From the NCBI GenBank assembly GCA_036480375.1, contig JAZGGI010000050.1, positions 1 to 64,000 on the forward strand: 64,000 bases of DNA. Reading direction: 5' to 3'. Source of the DNA: Candidatus Zixiibacteriota bacterium. GTDB taxonomy: Bacteria; Zixibacteria; MSB-5A5; GN15; JAAZOE01. The position numbers and the translations under genes are program-made. The notes under the pieces were generated by a model. It was not told the DNA's origin. It worked only from the letters and a program-made list of their open reading frames with translations, and did no database searches. Below, piece by piece: positions 27,370 to 36,170 of the stretch (its first letter is position 1; each line of letters opens with the position of its first letter).

Positions 27370-30024
27370 ATGAGAATTGACGTTAAAATAATCGGCTTTT
27401 TTGCTTTGCTACTTATGAGCGTTTTCGCTGTTTCCGCTCATCCGGCTCAGCAATCCCCCCAATGGCCATTGCCCAGCGTCACGGATCAAATCATCCATAA
27501 TCAGGGGAATATCGGACTGGCTATTGTAAATTTCGGTTTTATGGGTGATTACTATTATTCCGGAGTGCCCTCGGGAAGATGGCCCGCTAACAGCACTCAC
27601 GATTATCTGGCTGAGATGGTGTTTTGGGTTGGCGGAATTAATGCCTCAGGTGACACGCTCCTGGCCAATACCAGCGATGATTTTAATCCGATTTTGAACA
27701 TCGCTTCGGGAAATAATGATTATCGAATAATGGTATCTAACGATACCACAACATATAACTATGATGGGAACGATACCACCGGAGCGGGAATAGGTTTTCC
27801 CGCCTATGGTTGGAGAATCTGGGATATTACTTCGCAGCAATGGGATTACAATCAGGTTTACAGCAGCCTCTCTTCAAGTTTCCAGCCCGGCGGTCCCGTC
27901 TCGGTCCAGGAATCAATTTGCCGTTACGGCGATGATGCTTCCTCCGGCACCCCCGTTATGGGTCTCGAAATAACACAAACGGTGAGGCAATGGAATTATA
28001 AGCATATCGGCGATATGATAATAATCACTTTGGAAATCACCAACGCCAGCACCGAAGATTATCATGATGTCGCTTTCGGACTTTATTGCGATTTCGATAT
28101 TGGCGGACCGGATCCCAATACGGGCGAAAACGGACGACTGGGCGATCTGGTCAATCACGATGCCAATCTGGATTTGGCGTGGACATACGATGAAGACGGC
28201 TATGATCCCGGATGGGGTCCCGGAGTCCGCACCGGATTTATGGGAACGACGTTTCTCTCTACTCCGGGCGATGTCGGAATGACTTCCTTTAGCACCGGAC
28301 AGTGGGAACTTTTACCGACGTCGGATAGAGCACGGTTCGAATTGATTGACGGCACTGATTTTGCGACATCTCTTCCGCCCACCGACCAATATTATGTACA
28401 GGCAATTCGAGGTATGGACTTGGCAGCTGGCGAAACTATTACAATTGATTTTGCTCTTGTGGTTGGTTCCAGTGAAGATAGATTAAAAACTATCGTCGAT
28501 GATGCCAAAACATTATATGCAAATAGTTATATAGCTACTCGGCCTCCGGATCCTTCAAATGTGAGTGGAATTAGCCTGGACAATAAAATTAATATCTCTT
28601 GGGATGATATTGCCGAAAATTCAATTGAACCTTCTACGGGCTCAACTGATTTTCGCGGTTATAAAGTTTTTCGCTCAAACGATTTTGGCGAAACCTGGGG
28701 ATTTATAGCTGGGTATGATGATGATATAACAAATCCCGATTATACTCCACTGGCAAGGTATGAGAGAGATGTTCTTGGCCGTATCTCACATACATATATA
28801 GATTCAAATTTAACAAATGGCATGGAATATTGGTACGCTGTTGTTCCATACGACAGTACGAATCTGGAAGTTGGCTACACATCTCAAAGACCAGAAACTG
28901 CGATACATGTCATTCGAGGAATTCCTCGTGATGATGCCCTGGGATATTTATCTCCCCAAACATCATTAGAACACAGCTTTAGTGGCGATTGGCGAAATGA
29001 TGAAGATGCAGTCTCACTCTTTGTTATTGATGAATCAGCTATAACAGGCGATGATTATCAAATTACTATCAATGAGGATTGCCTGGATATAACCTGGAAC
29101 TTAATCAATACATCTACCGGAGATACCGTCCTTGCTGACCAAACGCAAACATCAGGACTACCAAATACTTACTCTATAGTTGATGGTATGCAAATAGTCG
29201 TATCTGCACCCACTATAGATGAACACTATATCCCGGAAATAGCGGCACAAACGGAATTCTCATCTGCCGGAGTTGAAACCTTTTTACCGAACTTTGTAGA
29301 AAAAGTTTTTCCCGAAGATAATTGCTTCGAGCATTTCCGATATGATATTGAAATTCGATTCACCGCAAATGGCTCATTTGGTTATGATTATGGATCGCAT
29401 GCCTGGTATGGAATTGAAGTACAGGTTGCTTTGCCCTTTGAAGTCTGGGATATTACAAATGACGTTCAGCTTGATGTATGGATCTTTGATTTCATGGAAG
29501 ACGGAGAGTGGACTGTTGATTATGACTGGATGATTTTAACCGATTATCCTTACGATAATGGAACTCTTCAACTTGAAGCTCTGCCTGATTATTTCACATG
29601 GTTGATTGAATTAAATGAGAACAGTGTCCCTGCAAACGGCGATGTTTATTATATTCGTAGTGTGCCTGTTGTTTCTGCTGAGGATGAGTTCTCATTCTCA
29701 TCACTGAAGATCGAAACTGGTCAAGTCACCGCCAATCTCGATAAAATTCATACCGTGCCCAACCCTTATATCGGCTACGCCGAATGGGAAACCGGGCGCG
29801 GCACTCGAAAAATGCAATTTGTTAGTCTCCCTGATATCTGTACTATTCGAATATATACTCTATCCGGGGAATTGATTAACACTTTGGAGCACACCGACGG
29901 TTCCGGAGCCGAAGACTGGAATATGCTCAGCGAATCGGGACGGAGTATCGCCGCCGGAATTTATCTATATAATGTGGAAAGTCAATATGGCGATTTCAAT
30001 GGAAAATTCGCCGTTGTCAAATAA
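27370..30024 (+). CDS. Large secreted protein with FN3-like and C-terminal sorting domains
   Basis: 884 residues from the ATG at 27370, chosen because GAGG lies 6 nt upstream; an ATG at 27349 is only 3 nt after the previous stop. Signal peptide MRIDVKIIGFFALLLMSVFA. The N-terminal half has the module FWVGG...DTLLAN, then a beta-rich part with a DFDIGGPDPNTGENG loop, shared with the proteins at 60086 and 62957. An FN3-like domain follows (about residues 395-520, KINISWDDIAENS, GYKVFRSND). The last 90 residues (NPYIGYAEWE ... GIYLYNVESQYGDFNGKFAVVK) are a type IX/FlgD-like sorting domain. Likely a cell-surface protein handled with the PorV-like gene 19 nt downstream. Confidence 0.8.
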   Translation: MRIDVKIIGFFALLLMSVFAVSAHPAQQSPQWPLPSVTDQIIHNQGNIGLAIVNFGFMGDYYYSGVPSGRWPANSTHDYLAEMVFWVGGINASGDTLLANTSDDFNPILNIASGNNDYRIMVSNDTTTYNYDGNDTTGAGIGFPAYGWRIWDITSQQWDYNQVYSSLSSSFQPGGPVSVQESICRYGDDASSGTPVMGLEITQTVRQWNYKHIGDMIIITLEITNASTEDYHDVAFGLYCDFDIGGPDPNTGENGRLGDLVNHDANLDLAWTYDEDGYDPGWGPGVRTGFMGTTFLSTPGDVGMTSFSTGQWELLPTSDRARFELIDGTDFATSLPPTDQYYVQAIRGMDLAAGETITIDFALVVGSSEDRLKTIVDDAKTLYANSYIATRPPDPSNVSGISLDNKINISWDDIAENSIEPSTGSTDFRGYKVFRSNDFGETWGFIAGYDDDITNPDYTPLARYERDVLGRISHTYIDSNLTNGMEYWYAVVPYDSTNLEVGYTSQRPETAIHVIRGIPRDDALGYLSPQTSLEHSFSGDWRNDEDAVSLFVIDESAITGDDYQITINEDCLDITWNLINTSTGDTVLADQTQTSGLPNTYSIVDGMQIVVSAPTIDEHYIPEIAAQTEFSSAGVETFLPNFVEKVFPEDNCFEHFRYDIEIRFTANGSFGYDYGSHAWYGIEVQVALPFEVWDITNDVQLDVWIFDFMEDGEWTVDYDWMILTDYPYDNGTLQLEALPDYFTWLIELNENSVPANGDVYYIRSVPVVSAEDEFSFSSLKIETGQVTANLDKIHTVPNPYIGYAEWETGRGTRKMQFVSLPDICTIRIYTLSGELINTLEHTDGSGAEDWNMLSESGRSIAAGIYLYNVESQYGDFNGKFAVVK

Positions 30025-30042
30025 AACGCCTGGGAGAGAGAT

Positions 30043-31038
30043 ATGAAAAAGGTAGTCATACAAATCGCTGTCCTTTTAATTCTGCTGGGCGGCACGTGTC
30101 AGGCCGATGATTTTAGCAAAGTCGGATCGGTCGGCGCGCAATTTCTAAAAATTGGAGTCGGCTCCCGTTATCAGGGATTAGGTGAGGCATCCGTAGCAAT
30201 CGTTAATGATGCTTATAGCCTTTACTGGAATCCGGCGGGTCTGGCTTACATTGAGGGTAGCAGCCTGACCTTCACCAATGTCAACTGGGTGACCGATATT
30301 AATCTCAATTACATTGCTTTTGGAACTCGGATTGAAGACTTCGGAACTCTGGGTATATCAGCGGCATTACTGTCAATGGGAGATATGGATGTTACGACTA
30401 TTGATGAACCCGATGGCACAGGAGATATGTTCTCCGCTTCCAGCTTTGCTCTCACTATCGGTTATGCTCGATTTTTAACGACTCGCCTGACATTTGGAGC
30501 TTCATTCAAGTACATATATGAAAAAATTTATACCGAGACAGCCGGTGGAATTGCCTTTGACTTTGGTACTCAGCTTCATACTGGATATAAAACGTTGCGG
30601 ATTGGAATGAACATCTCCAATCTGGGACCCGATATGGAATTTTCCGGACCAAATCTGAAAGCTCCGATTGAAACTCAATCGCCTACTTCCAGAAACGGTG
30701 AAGTCGCGGTAGATTCATACGACATCCCGTTGACATTCAGATTGGGTTTGGCTTACGATTTAATTAACGATCCCGATAATATTCTCACCATGACCGTCGA
30801 AGCAAAACACCCCAACGATTTAGAACAACAGGCTTCGCTGGGAGGTGAATACAATTATCAGGATCAGTATTTCCTGCGGGCAGGTTACAAATTCAATTAC
30901 AGCGAGCAGGGTCTCACCCTGGGTGGCGGCCTCAATGCACCAATAGGCAAAAACAGTACGCTCGTTGCCGACTATGCCTGGTCTGATTTCGGCAGATTTG
31001 ATTCTGTACACCGCTTCTCAATTGGTTTCAAATTCTAA
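30043..31038 (+). CDS. PorV/PorQ-family (UPF0164-like) outer-membrane protein
   Basis: 331 residues with signal peptide (MKKVVIQIAVLLILLGGTCQ, then AD). Hallmarks of the PorV/PorQ FadL-like barrel family: GSVGAQFLKIGVGSRYQGLGEA, NDAYSLYWNPAGLAYIEG and the terminal HRFSIGFKF. In type IX systems PorV carries cargo with C-terminal domains to the attachment complex (known). Sited 18 nt after a sorting-domain cargo gene, it may serve that protein. A terminator follows. Confidence 0.85.
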   Translation: MKKVVIQIAVLLILLGGTCQADDFSKVGSVGAQFLKIGVGSRYQGLGEASVAIVNDAYSLYWNPAGLAYIEGSSLTFTNVNWVTDINLNYIAFGTRIEDFGTLGISAALLSMGDMDVTTIDEPDGTGDMFSASSFALTIGYARFLTTRLTFGASFKYIYEKIYTETAGGIAFDFGTQLHTGYKTLRIGMNISNLGPDMEFSGPNLKAPIETQSPTSRNGEVAVDSYDIPLTFRLGLAYDLINDPDNILTMTVEAKHPNDLEQQASLGGEYNYQDQYFLRAGYKFNYSEQGLTLGGGLNAPIGKNSTLVADYAWSDFGRFDSVHRFSIGFKF

Positions 31039-31070
31039 TAAAGTTTAAATACGCTTAGATATATCTAAAA

Positions 31071-31098
31071 AATCCTGTCTTCTCGGCAGGATTTTTTT
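31071..31098 (+). terminator. Terminator of the TonB/secreted/PorV-like operon
   Basis: AATCCTGTC / GGCAGGATT stem (one G-T pair) with loop TTCTC, followed by six to seven T residues. Confidence 0.85.
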
Positions 31099-31299
31099 AT
31101 GCTTTTTCCGCTCTTAAGGCAATAGGTCATAAATCATCTTCTATGGTGAAAATCCCACATTTTTCCCAATTTTCGACCTATATTTTACCTCATCACTATC
31201 AGACGACATCTTATATCTTATGAATTGGCAGTGCCTTATCAGTTTGCGATGGCCGCGGGCAGGGTATTTGCACTTTTATTGGCAACCAAAGGAGTCACT

Positions 31300-32064
31300 A
31301 TGACTATTAGAATTAACGATGACAGGATCGGTAGCGGACTGGCTATTAATATCGGAAAATCGTATGCTGGTTTGAACAAAACAATGGAGAAGTTGACTTC
31401 GGGTTTGCGCATCAATCGAGCTTCTGATGATCCGGCGGGACTTGTGATTTCCGAAAATTTGCGTTCCAAAATTGGGTCTTTAAATCAGGAAATCGAAAAC
31501 ACAACTCTGGCAATCAGGAAGTATGAAACGGCCGATGCCAATATCGGTGAATTGCGCAGTAATCTCAACGAATTAAGAGCTCAGGCGGTGGGAGCGGCTA
31601 ATTCAGGGTTTAACTCGCAAGCGATGGATGACGCCTATCAAGCGACAGCCGACAATATGACATCGACATATAATCATATTGTTGATACCGCCAGTTTCAA
31701 TGGCTCAAAAATCTTCGGAGCCGGAGAAAATTCAATGGCCGATGTTTCCAAATTGGAAAATATCGATTTTTCAACTCCGGAAAAAGTTCAGCAATCGATT
31801 GGCCAGATTGATAAGGCATTATCCGAGCTTGACGCGGCGCAAGGTCAAAACGGCGCGCATCAAAAATATGGATTGGAGGCTCACCGCTCGAATCTGGAAG
31901 TAACTGTACAGAACTTGCAGGCGTCGGAATCTATGATTCGTGACACCGATTATCTTGCCGAAATATCAAATCTGCTCCGGGACAAGATAACGCTAAAAGC
32001 CGGAATGGCGCTTTTGGCGCATTCCAATGTGATGAGCTCATCGGTCCTGAAATTGATGGAATAA
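31300..32064 (+). CDS. Flagellin-like protein, short type
   Basis: 254 residues from the ATG at 31300 (AAAGGAG at 5-6 nt); an upstream start at 31225 is unlikely. Classic flagellin N domain: NIGKSYAGLNKTMEKLTSGLRINRASDDPAGL, with interrupted later conserved blocks, and C domain: LEAHRSNLEVTVQNLQASES, IRDTDYLAEISNLLR and AHSNVMSSSVLKLME. The variable central region is nearly absent, so the filament would be smooth with no D2/D3 domain. No other flagellar gene occurs in the window. A bidirectional terminator follows. Confidence 0.88.
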   Translation: MTIRINDDRIGSGLAINIGKSYAGLNKTMEKLTSGLRINRASDDPAGLVISENLRSKIGSLNQEIENTTLAIRKYETADANIGELRSNLNELRAQAVGAANSGFNSQAMDDAYQATADNMTSTYNHIVDTASFNGSKIFGAGENSMADVSKLENIDFSTPEKVQQSIGQIDKALSELDAAQGQNGAHQKYGLEAHRSNLEVTVQNLQASESMIRDTDYLAEISNLLRDKITLKAGMALLAHSNVMSSSVLKLME

Positions 32065-32107
32065 TCGCACAGCCGTAAATAGGATTTACGTATTCATTCA
32101 TTAAGAA

Positions 32108-32139
32108 AACCGCCGTCTCACTAACGCGAGGCGGCGGTT
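32108..32139. terminator. Bidirectional terminator between flagellin and rpmB
   Basis: 12-bp arms AACCGCCGTCTC / GAGGCGGCGGTT with one G-T pair and an 8-nt loop. A-rich tract at the left, C-T-T-A-T-T at the right. It serves both convergent genes. Confidence 0.7.
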
Positions 32140-32164
32140 CTTATTGACAGGGGGGTTGGTGCTT

Positions 32165-32368
32165 TTATGATTTCTTCTTAACGTTCTTGGTTACTTTTCC
32201 CGCCTTGAGACAGGATGTACATACTTTCATTTTTTTCGGAACGCCGTCAACTTTGGCGCGCACGGTCTGGAGATTAGGGTTCCAGCGCCGTTTGGTACGA
32301 TTCTGAGCATGAGAGACCGAATTGCCGACTCCCGGCTTCTTTCCACATATTTCACAAACTTTCGACAT
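32165..32368 (-). CDS. rpmB: 50S ribosomal protein L28
   Basis: 67 residues. L28 features: [33 protein letters not shown] and CTSCLKAGK. The two CxxC pairs (CEIC, CTSC) make this a zinc-binding (C+) form. Lone gene with its own terminator, typical for rpmB. A structural protein of the large subunit. Confidence 0.95.
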   Translation of the reverse strand: MSKVCEICGKKPGVGNSVSHAQNRTKRRWNPNLQTVRAKVDGVPKKMKVCTSCLKAGKVTKNVKKKS

Positions 32369-32582
32369 CAGTTAACTACCTTTCTAAGCGTCGAGTGCCT
32401 TATTTTATACTTAAATCCAAAATTGTCAAGCGAATTTTATAAATTTATTACCTATATCTTTATCGGTCTCGCGGCCGTATCCCGCACAGTTTTTGTTACA
32501 ACAATTCATCTTCAAAATGTTCGTTCGTATTGACGGGGGGGCAGAATATCGCTATTTTAAGGCAGGAGGAGGAAACGTTGCC

Positions 32583-33584
32583 ATGCCGGCCAATCTGCCG
32601 CCGCAATATTACGAACTGGAACGGGTCTATAAAGCCGAACGCGATCCCCGGGAAAAATTGCGCCTGGCCCAGGAGCTTCTGGCTATGATGCCCAAACATA
32701 AGGGCACCGATAAGCTTCAGGCCGAATTGAAAACCAAAATTTCCAAGCTCAAAAAACAAATAATTTCCGGCGGAGTCAAAAGCGGCGCCGCCAAATCGGC
32801 GTCTCTTGATCATATTGACAAAGAGGGCGCGGGTCAGGTTGTCCTGATTGGTCCTCCGAACTCCGGTAAATCCTCGCTGGTGGACGCCCTGACCAATGCC
32901 AATCCGATGATCGCCGATTACCCCTATACAACCCGGGAACCGATGGCCGGGATGATGCTGTTTGAGACTATTCAGATTCAACTGGTCGATACGCCTCCGA
33001 TTTCCCCAGATATGTTTGAAGCCTGGATGCTTGGAATTATCCGTAACGCTGACTTGATTTGCCTCGTGGCCGGGGTTGGCGATGATGGCTTTGAAACGCG
33101 GATGCAATACGTGTTCGATAAGCTCAAAGAGCGACGGGTTATCCTGATTCATACCATTCCCAACCCGGAAGATATTGACGATCCCAGCCTGGCGTATAAA
33201 CGAACGATTATCGCGGCCCATAAGATATATGACGAAGGGGGAGAGAAGCGTTTCAGCAGGTTCTCTGAGCTCTATCCCGGGTTTACCGTCGTCGGGACCT
33301 CGATTCTCGATGATGAAACGCTGGAGAGATTCAAAAGGACGGTGTTTGAGAATCTGAATATTATGCGCATTTATACCAAAACGATAGGACATGAGCCTGA
33401 TTTCTCCGACCCCATTATCGTCCCTCTCGGTTCGACAGTCGAAAATGCGGCTTTGATGCTTCATAAAGATTTTGCCCACAAATTACAATTTGCCAAAATC
33501 TGGGGTTCCGGCAAATACGACGGCCAGCGTGTCCAGAAATCTTACGTCCTTCAGGACAAAGATATCATCGAGTTTCATATTTAG
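32583..33584 (+). CDS. OBG/DRG-type GTPase with TGS domain
   Basis: 333 residues from the ATG at 32583, with AGGAGGAGG about 9 nt upstream; earlier in-frame starts are not supported. Helical N-terminus ([30 protein letters not shown]), P-loop GPPNSGKS at 90-97, TT (G2, near residue 117), DTPP at 136-139 instead of DxxG, then a C-terminal TGS domain (about 255-333, [33 protein letters not shown]). The usual NKxD guanine-specificity motif is not visible: the position reads IHTIPNPED. Ribosome-associated roles are typical of the family. Confidence 0.85.
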   Translation: MPANLPPQYYELERVYKAERDPREKLRLAQELLAMMPKHKGTDKLQAELKTKISKLKKQIISGGVKSGAAKSASLDHIDKEGAGQVVLIGPPNSGKSSLVDALTNANPMIADYPYTTREPMAGMMLFETIQIQLVDTPPISPDMFEAWMLGIIRNADLICLVAGVGDDGFETRMQYVFDKLKERRVILIHTIPNPEDIDDPSLAYKRTIIAAHKIYDEGGEKRFSRFSELYPGFTVVGTSILDDETLERFKRTVFENLNIMRIYTKTIGHEPDFSDPIIVPLGSTVENAALMLHKDFAHKLQFAKIWGSGKYDGQRVQKSYVLQDKDIIEFHI

Positions 33585-33596
33585 CAAAGTTGTCCA

Positions 33597-33869
33597 CAGG
33601 CGGAAGCCTGTTTTTTGGCTGTCGGGGATATCATCCCTTTTCGGCTGTCGCGGTGGCAACGCCACTTTTTGGCTGTCGCGTAGATGACCTACTGTCGGTT
33701 CACCGCTTCGCTAAGGAACCGACGGAACAGTGAGCAAATTCCAAAATGGGTTTGTTTCCTCAGATTAACGTTTTGGGTCATATCAAATCGGTGGTGATTA
33801 CGACAGGCATAAGGGGATGTAATCCCTTTTTGGCTGTCGCGGTGGCAACGCCACTTTTTGGCTGTCGCG
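33597..33869. repeat. Array of short hairpins separated by TTTTGGCTGTCG-type spacers
   Basis: Short stems: CAGGC/GCCTG (33597), GGGAT/ATCCC, GTGGC/GCCAC, GTAG/CTAC, each followed by 4-6 T and GGCTGTCG. A 57-nt block occurs twice (33624-33680 and 33813-33869) with 54 of 57 positions identical by eye; the differences are in the small loop and one spacer base. Between them lies CGGTTC/GAACCG. Confidence 0.75.
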
Positions 33870-33928
33870 CGCCATATTCTAATTTTTCCTATGTAGCAGG
33901 CCATTTGTATTTCTCTTCCAAATTCTCA

Positions 33929-34058
33929 TTGTCATACCAGCGAAAGCTGGTATCCATGCAGCGTTTGAAGAAAATGCGAAATTTGTCAATAGATGATTTG
34001 TCTGTATAGATTCCCGATTCGCTTCGCCCATTAGGGGCTCCGCTCTCGAGAATGACAA
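33929..34058. mobile_element. MITE-like repeat element of about 130 bp
   Basis: Inverted ends TTGTCAT (33929-33935) and ATGACAA (34052-34058). Internal near-end hairpin ATACCAGC-gaaa-GCTGGTAT at 33934-33953. This matches the widespread CATTCCCGCGAAAGCGGG-type repeats whose translation gives WIPAFAGMT peptides (known pattern). Non-coding. Confidence 0.6.
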
Positions 34059-34421
34059 ATATAGAATTATTTTGTATGGGCCGGATTTCCCGACCCGAAA
34101 GATATTGCGCCAATGTAATCGCGGGCGCGGAAACCGCGCCACTACTTTCAATGTCTGTCTGTCATTCCAAATACGGGAATCTGGAAGAGTTATCCACATT
34201 TGCATTTTACAAAATTCCTTGTAATGATAAACAACAGTTAAGCTTGCAACGAATTGGGTTCGTTTTGTCCTTTTTAGTACTTCGTAAAAGACTATTTCCC
34301 CTTTTAATTATCGCTCTGCTGTAGAAATATTTCATCCTATAAACACGGATGTTTTCGGAAATAGCGGTGGGATTGTGGAGTAATTGTAAATGCTCCATGC
34401 GGGAATCCACCCGTTCCCGTT

Positions 34422-35699
34422 TCACGGGGACAATGGGCCACCAGTCTTAGTCTGCAAAATCTTCTTTATATATTCTTTCGACCAATTTCCAAACACAACG
34501 GGTCTCCACTCCTGTCCAATCTTCGATCCTATGTCTGTTAAGTATACAATTCCAGCGCCCGCAACAGATCCCAAAGCTGCGCCCCCTGGCCCGCCTACGC
34601 TATTACTAATTATTGCGCCTGCTATTGAGCCACCCAAAATGCCGAAAATGTTGAGGCTTTTTCTACCGAATTTCAGCAATCCCGATTCCTTCGACAACTC
34701 ATGATGATAGGCGATGATGGCATTTCTGTCTTTTTCACCTTCCATTTGTAGCCAATCACGAAATCTGACGGCCTTTTTACGTATTTTGAGTATTTCCTTA
34801 ATTCCTATCTGTTCATTATTGACCATAGACCTAATATCTGGGAATTCTACCTCGGCAATTAATTGATTTATTACATCCTTAGGTTTTAAGTACTTATAAT
34901 TTACCTCGTACAACTTGTTACCGACTAAAGAAGACATCGGCTTTCCAAGATATAGATCACAGTTTAATTCCGATGCAGACTGTATTAATCGATTGCAGAC
35001 ACCGAGTCCAGCCAATGGTATTCCATTATGGAAATTCAGATTATCTCCAAGCGCATCCGCTATCTTCGCAAAATTCACATTCCAAGTTATAATCTTTTTC
35101 CCAGACTTTTGCTTTACTGTGACTGAGACATCAAGGGGCTTTCCCCAACCCAGGATTGGGTATACTTCGTCCAAAAAAGTCTGAAGAAGATTAGCAAGTC
35201 TAAGTTCATCGTCAAAATCGGCTTTTGCATTTTCGACCGCATGACCATAATCTGACGCCTTTGCCTCAATGACTCCATTTTCCAGAGCATCATGGAGCCC
35301 CTGAATATCTGCCGGTGAATCGAAGCAAGCTCGAACATCCTCATGTTCCAAGAATCTTTGACCGAATGTGTTCGGTTCTTGCTGGAGTTCATCCTGGACA
35401 TTTACAAGAATATAGCTTCCAGAGTGATTAACCGGGGCAGTAGCAAAAGAATATTCATAGACGCTTATGATATTTTCTTTCATGAGTTGGAGTAATTCCT
35501 GATACATCCCTTGTTTAATAAACCACTTGAGAATCTCCGCAAATTGAGGCTGATTGGAAACATTTAAGTATATTCGATCATAGTATATTAGTGCTTCGGC
35601 CATTAAGCCAATATCAATTGAAATCCCCTTATATCTTACTTCTGGAGAAGAATAACACCACGATTCTATCGGTACAATAGCCTTTGAATGATCAGACAT
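34422..35699 (-). CDS. Uncharacterised protein with C-terminal glycine-rich hydrophobic segment
   Basis: 425 residues, ATG with AGGAGA about 10 nt upstream. No family recognised. It starts SDHSKAIVPIESWCYSSPEV, has no signal peptide and is mixed alpha/beta with acidic helices. Residues 350-390 form a small-residue hydrophobic stretch (GILGGSIAGAIISNS, GAALGSVAGAGIVYL), a glycine-zipper pattern seen in membrane-inserting proteins. Its G+C content is low compared with the flanking genes, and it is bordered by repeats on one side and an empty 470-nt gap on the other, suggesting acquired DNA. Possible roles (stress or defence effector) are inference only. Confidence 0.6.
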   Translation of the reverse strand: MSDHSKAIVPIESWCYSSPEVRYKGISIDIGLMAEALIYYDRIYLNVSNQPQFAEILKWFIKQGMYQELLQLMKENIISVYEYSFATAPVNHSGSYILVNVQDELQQEPNTFGQRFLEHEDVRACFDSPADIQGLHDALENGVIEAKASDYGHAVENAKADFDDELRLANLLQTFLDEVYPILGWGKPLDVSVTVKQKSGKKIITWNVNFAKIADALGDNLNFHNGIPLAGLGVCNRLIQSASELNCDLYLGKPMSSLVGNKLYEVNYKYLKPKDVINQLIAEVEFPDIRSMVNNEQIGIKEILKIRKKAVRFRDWLQMEGEKDRNAIIAYHHELSKESGLLKFGRKSLNIFGILGGSIAGAIISNSVGGPGGAALGSVAGAGIVYLTDIGSKIGQEWRPVVFGNWSKEYIKKILQTKTGGPLSP

Positions 35700-36170
35700 A
35701 ATAATTAAATCTCCTAATAATGTACTTTACATTCACCTACCCCTAAAACCGGGTGCCTCACAGCAGGGTCCCCCACATCTTCAGATGTGGAATAAGAATT
35801 ATCACTTCTCAAATCAGAATTATCTAAATGTTCTGCCTAATTGCCCTCGTTGTGAATTCGCACAATCGGGTTCATAATACCAAATTTATATGATAATGGC
35901 AATCAGTTTATTGATTTATGGATTAATGCGGCAGGAACCCTGCAGGCTCTTTCCCTACGGTTCTGGAATGAGAGCGAATTGCTGGAGCACGGGACGAACA
36001 CAAGCCACGAAGAGGTTTATTCGTAAGAATAAGCAGTTGTTTTAGAATCTAAATAGGATTGCGGGTCTGCATGCTCGATTCTAAAATTCAATGCCTCTTG
36101 TCAAAACAGCATATTTATTGTAGATTCTCTGATTGTCTGAAGCATCATAGAATTTTGAAAGGATTGAACT
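35700..36170. other. Intergenic region with one hairpin, no gene seen
   Basis: Between the divergent 425-residue gene and the saccharopine-dehydrogenase-like gene. It contains a perfect CCACATCT/AGATGTGG hairpin (35773-35790) without a T-run. No open frame with a ribosome-binding site was found. Confidence 0.4.

Larger units (their letters stand above)
33585..34421. other. Repeat-rich non-coding region
   Basis: No convincing gene. It contains the hairpin-spacer array (33597-33869), a MITE-like element (33929-34058), a hairpin GGCGCGGaaaCCGCGCC at 34124-34140, and an incomplete repeat near 34160-34185. Open frames here, including one encoding IPAFAGMT-type peptides, are artefacts of repeat sequence. 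Confidence 0.7.

Noticed and set aside
31200-31299. Sigma-54 or sigma-28 promoter for flagellin
   Set aside because: TTGGCA and TTTGC elements are present near 31222-31247 but the spacing does not fit, and no sigma-28 pair could be set.
32496-33479. 327-codon open frame opposite the GTPase gene
   Set aside because: Shadow frame; the forward strand has a clear P-loop GTPase and TGS domain.
33624-33869. CRISPR-like array
   Set aside because: Only two copies of the 57-nt block, with unrelated sequence of irregular length between them and no cas genes.
33472-34205. Several open frames in both strands
   Set aside because: They are translations of hairpin and MITE repeats (for example the IPAFAGMT peptide) without ribosome-binding sites.
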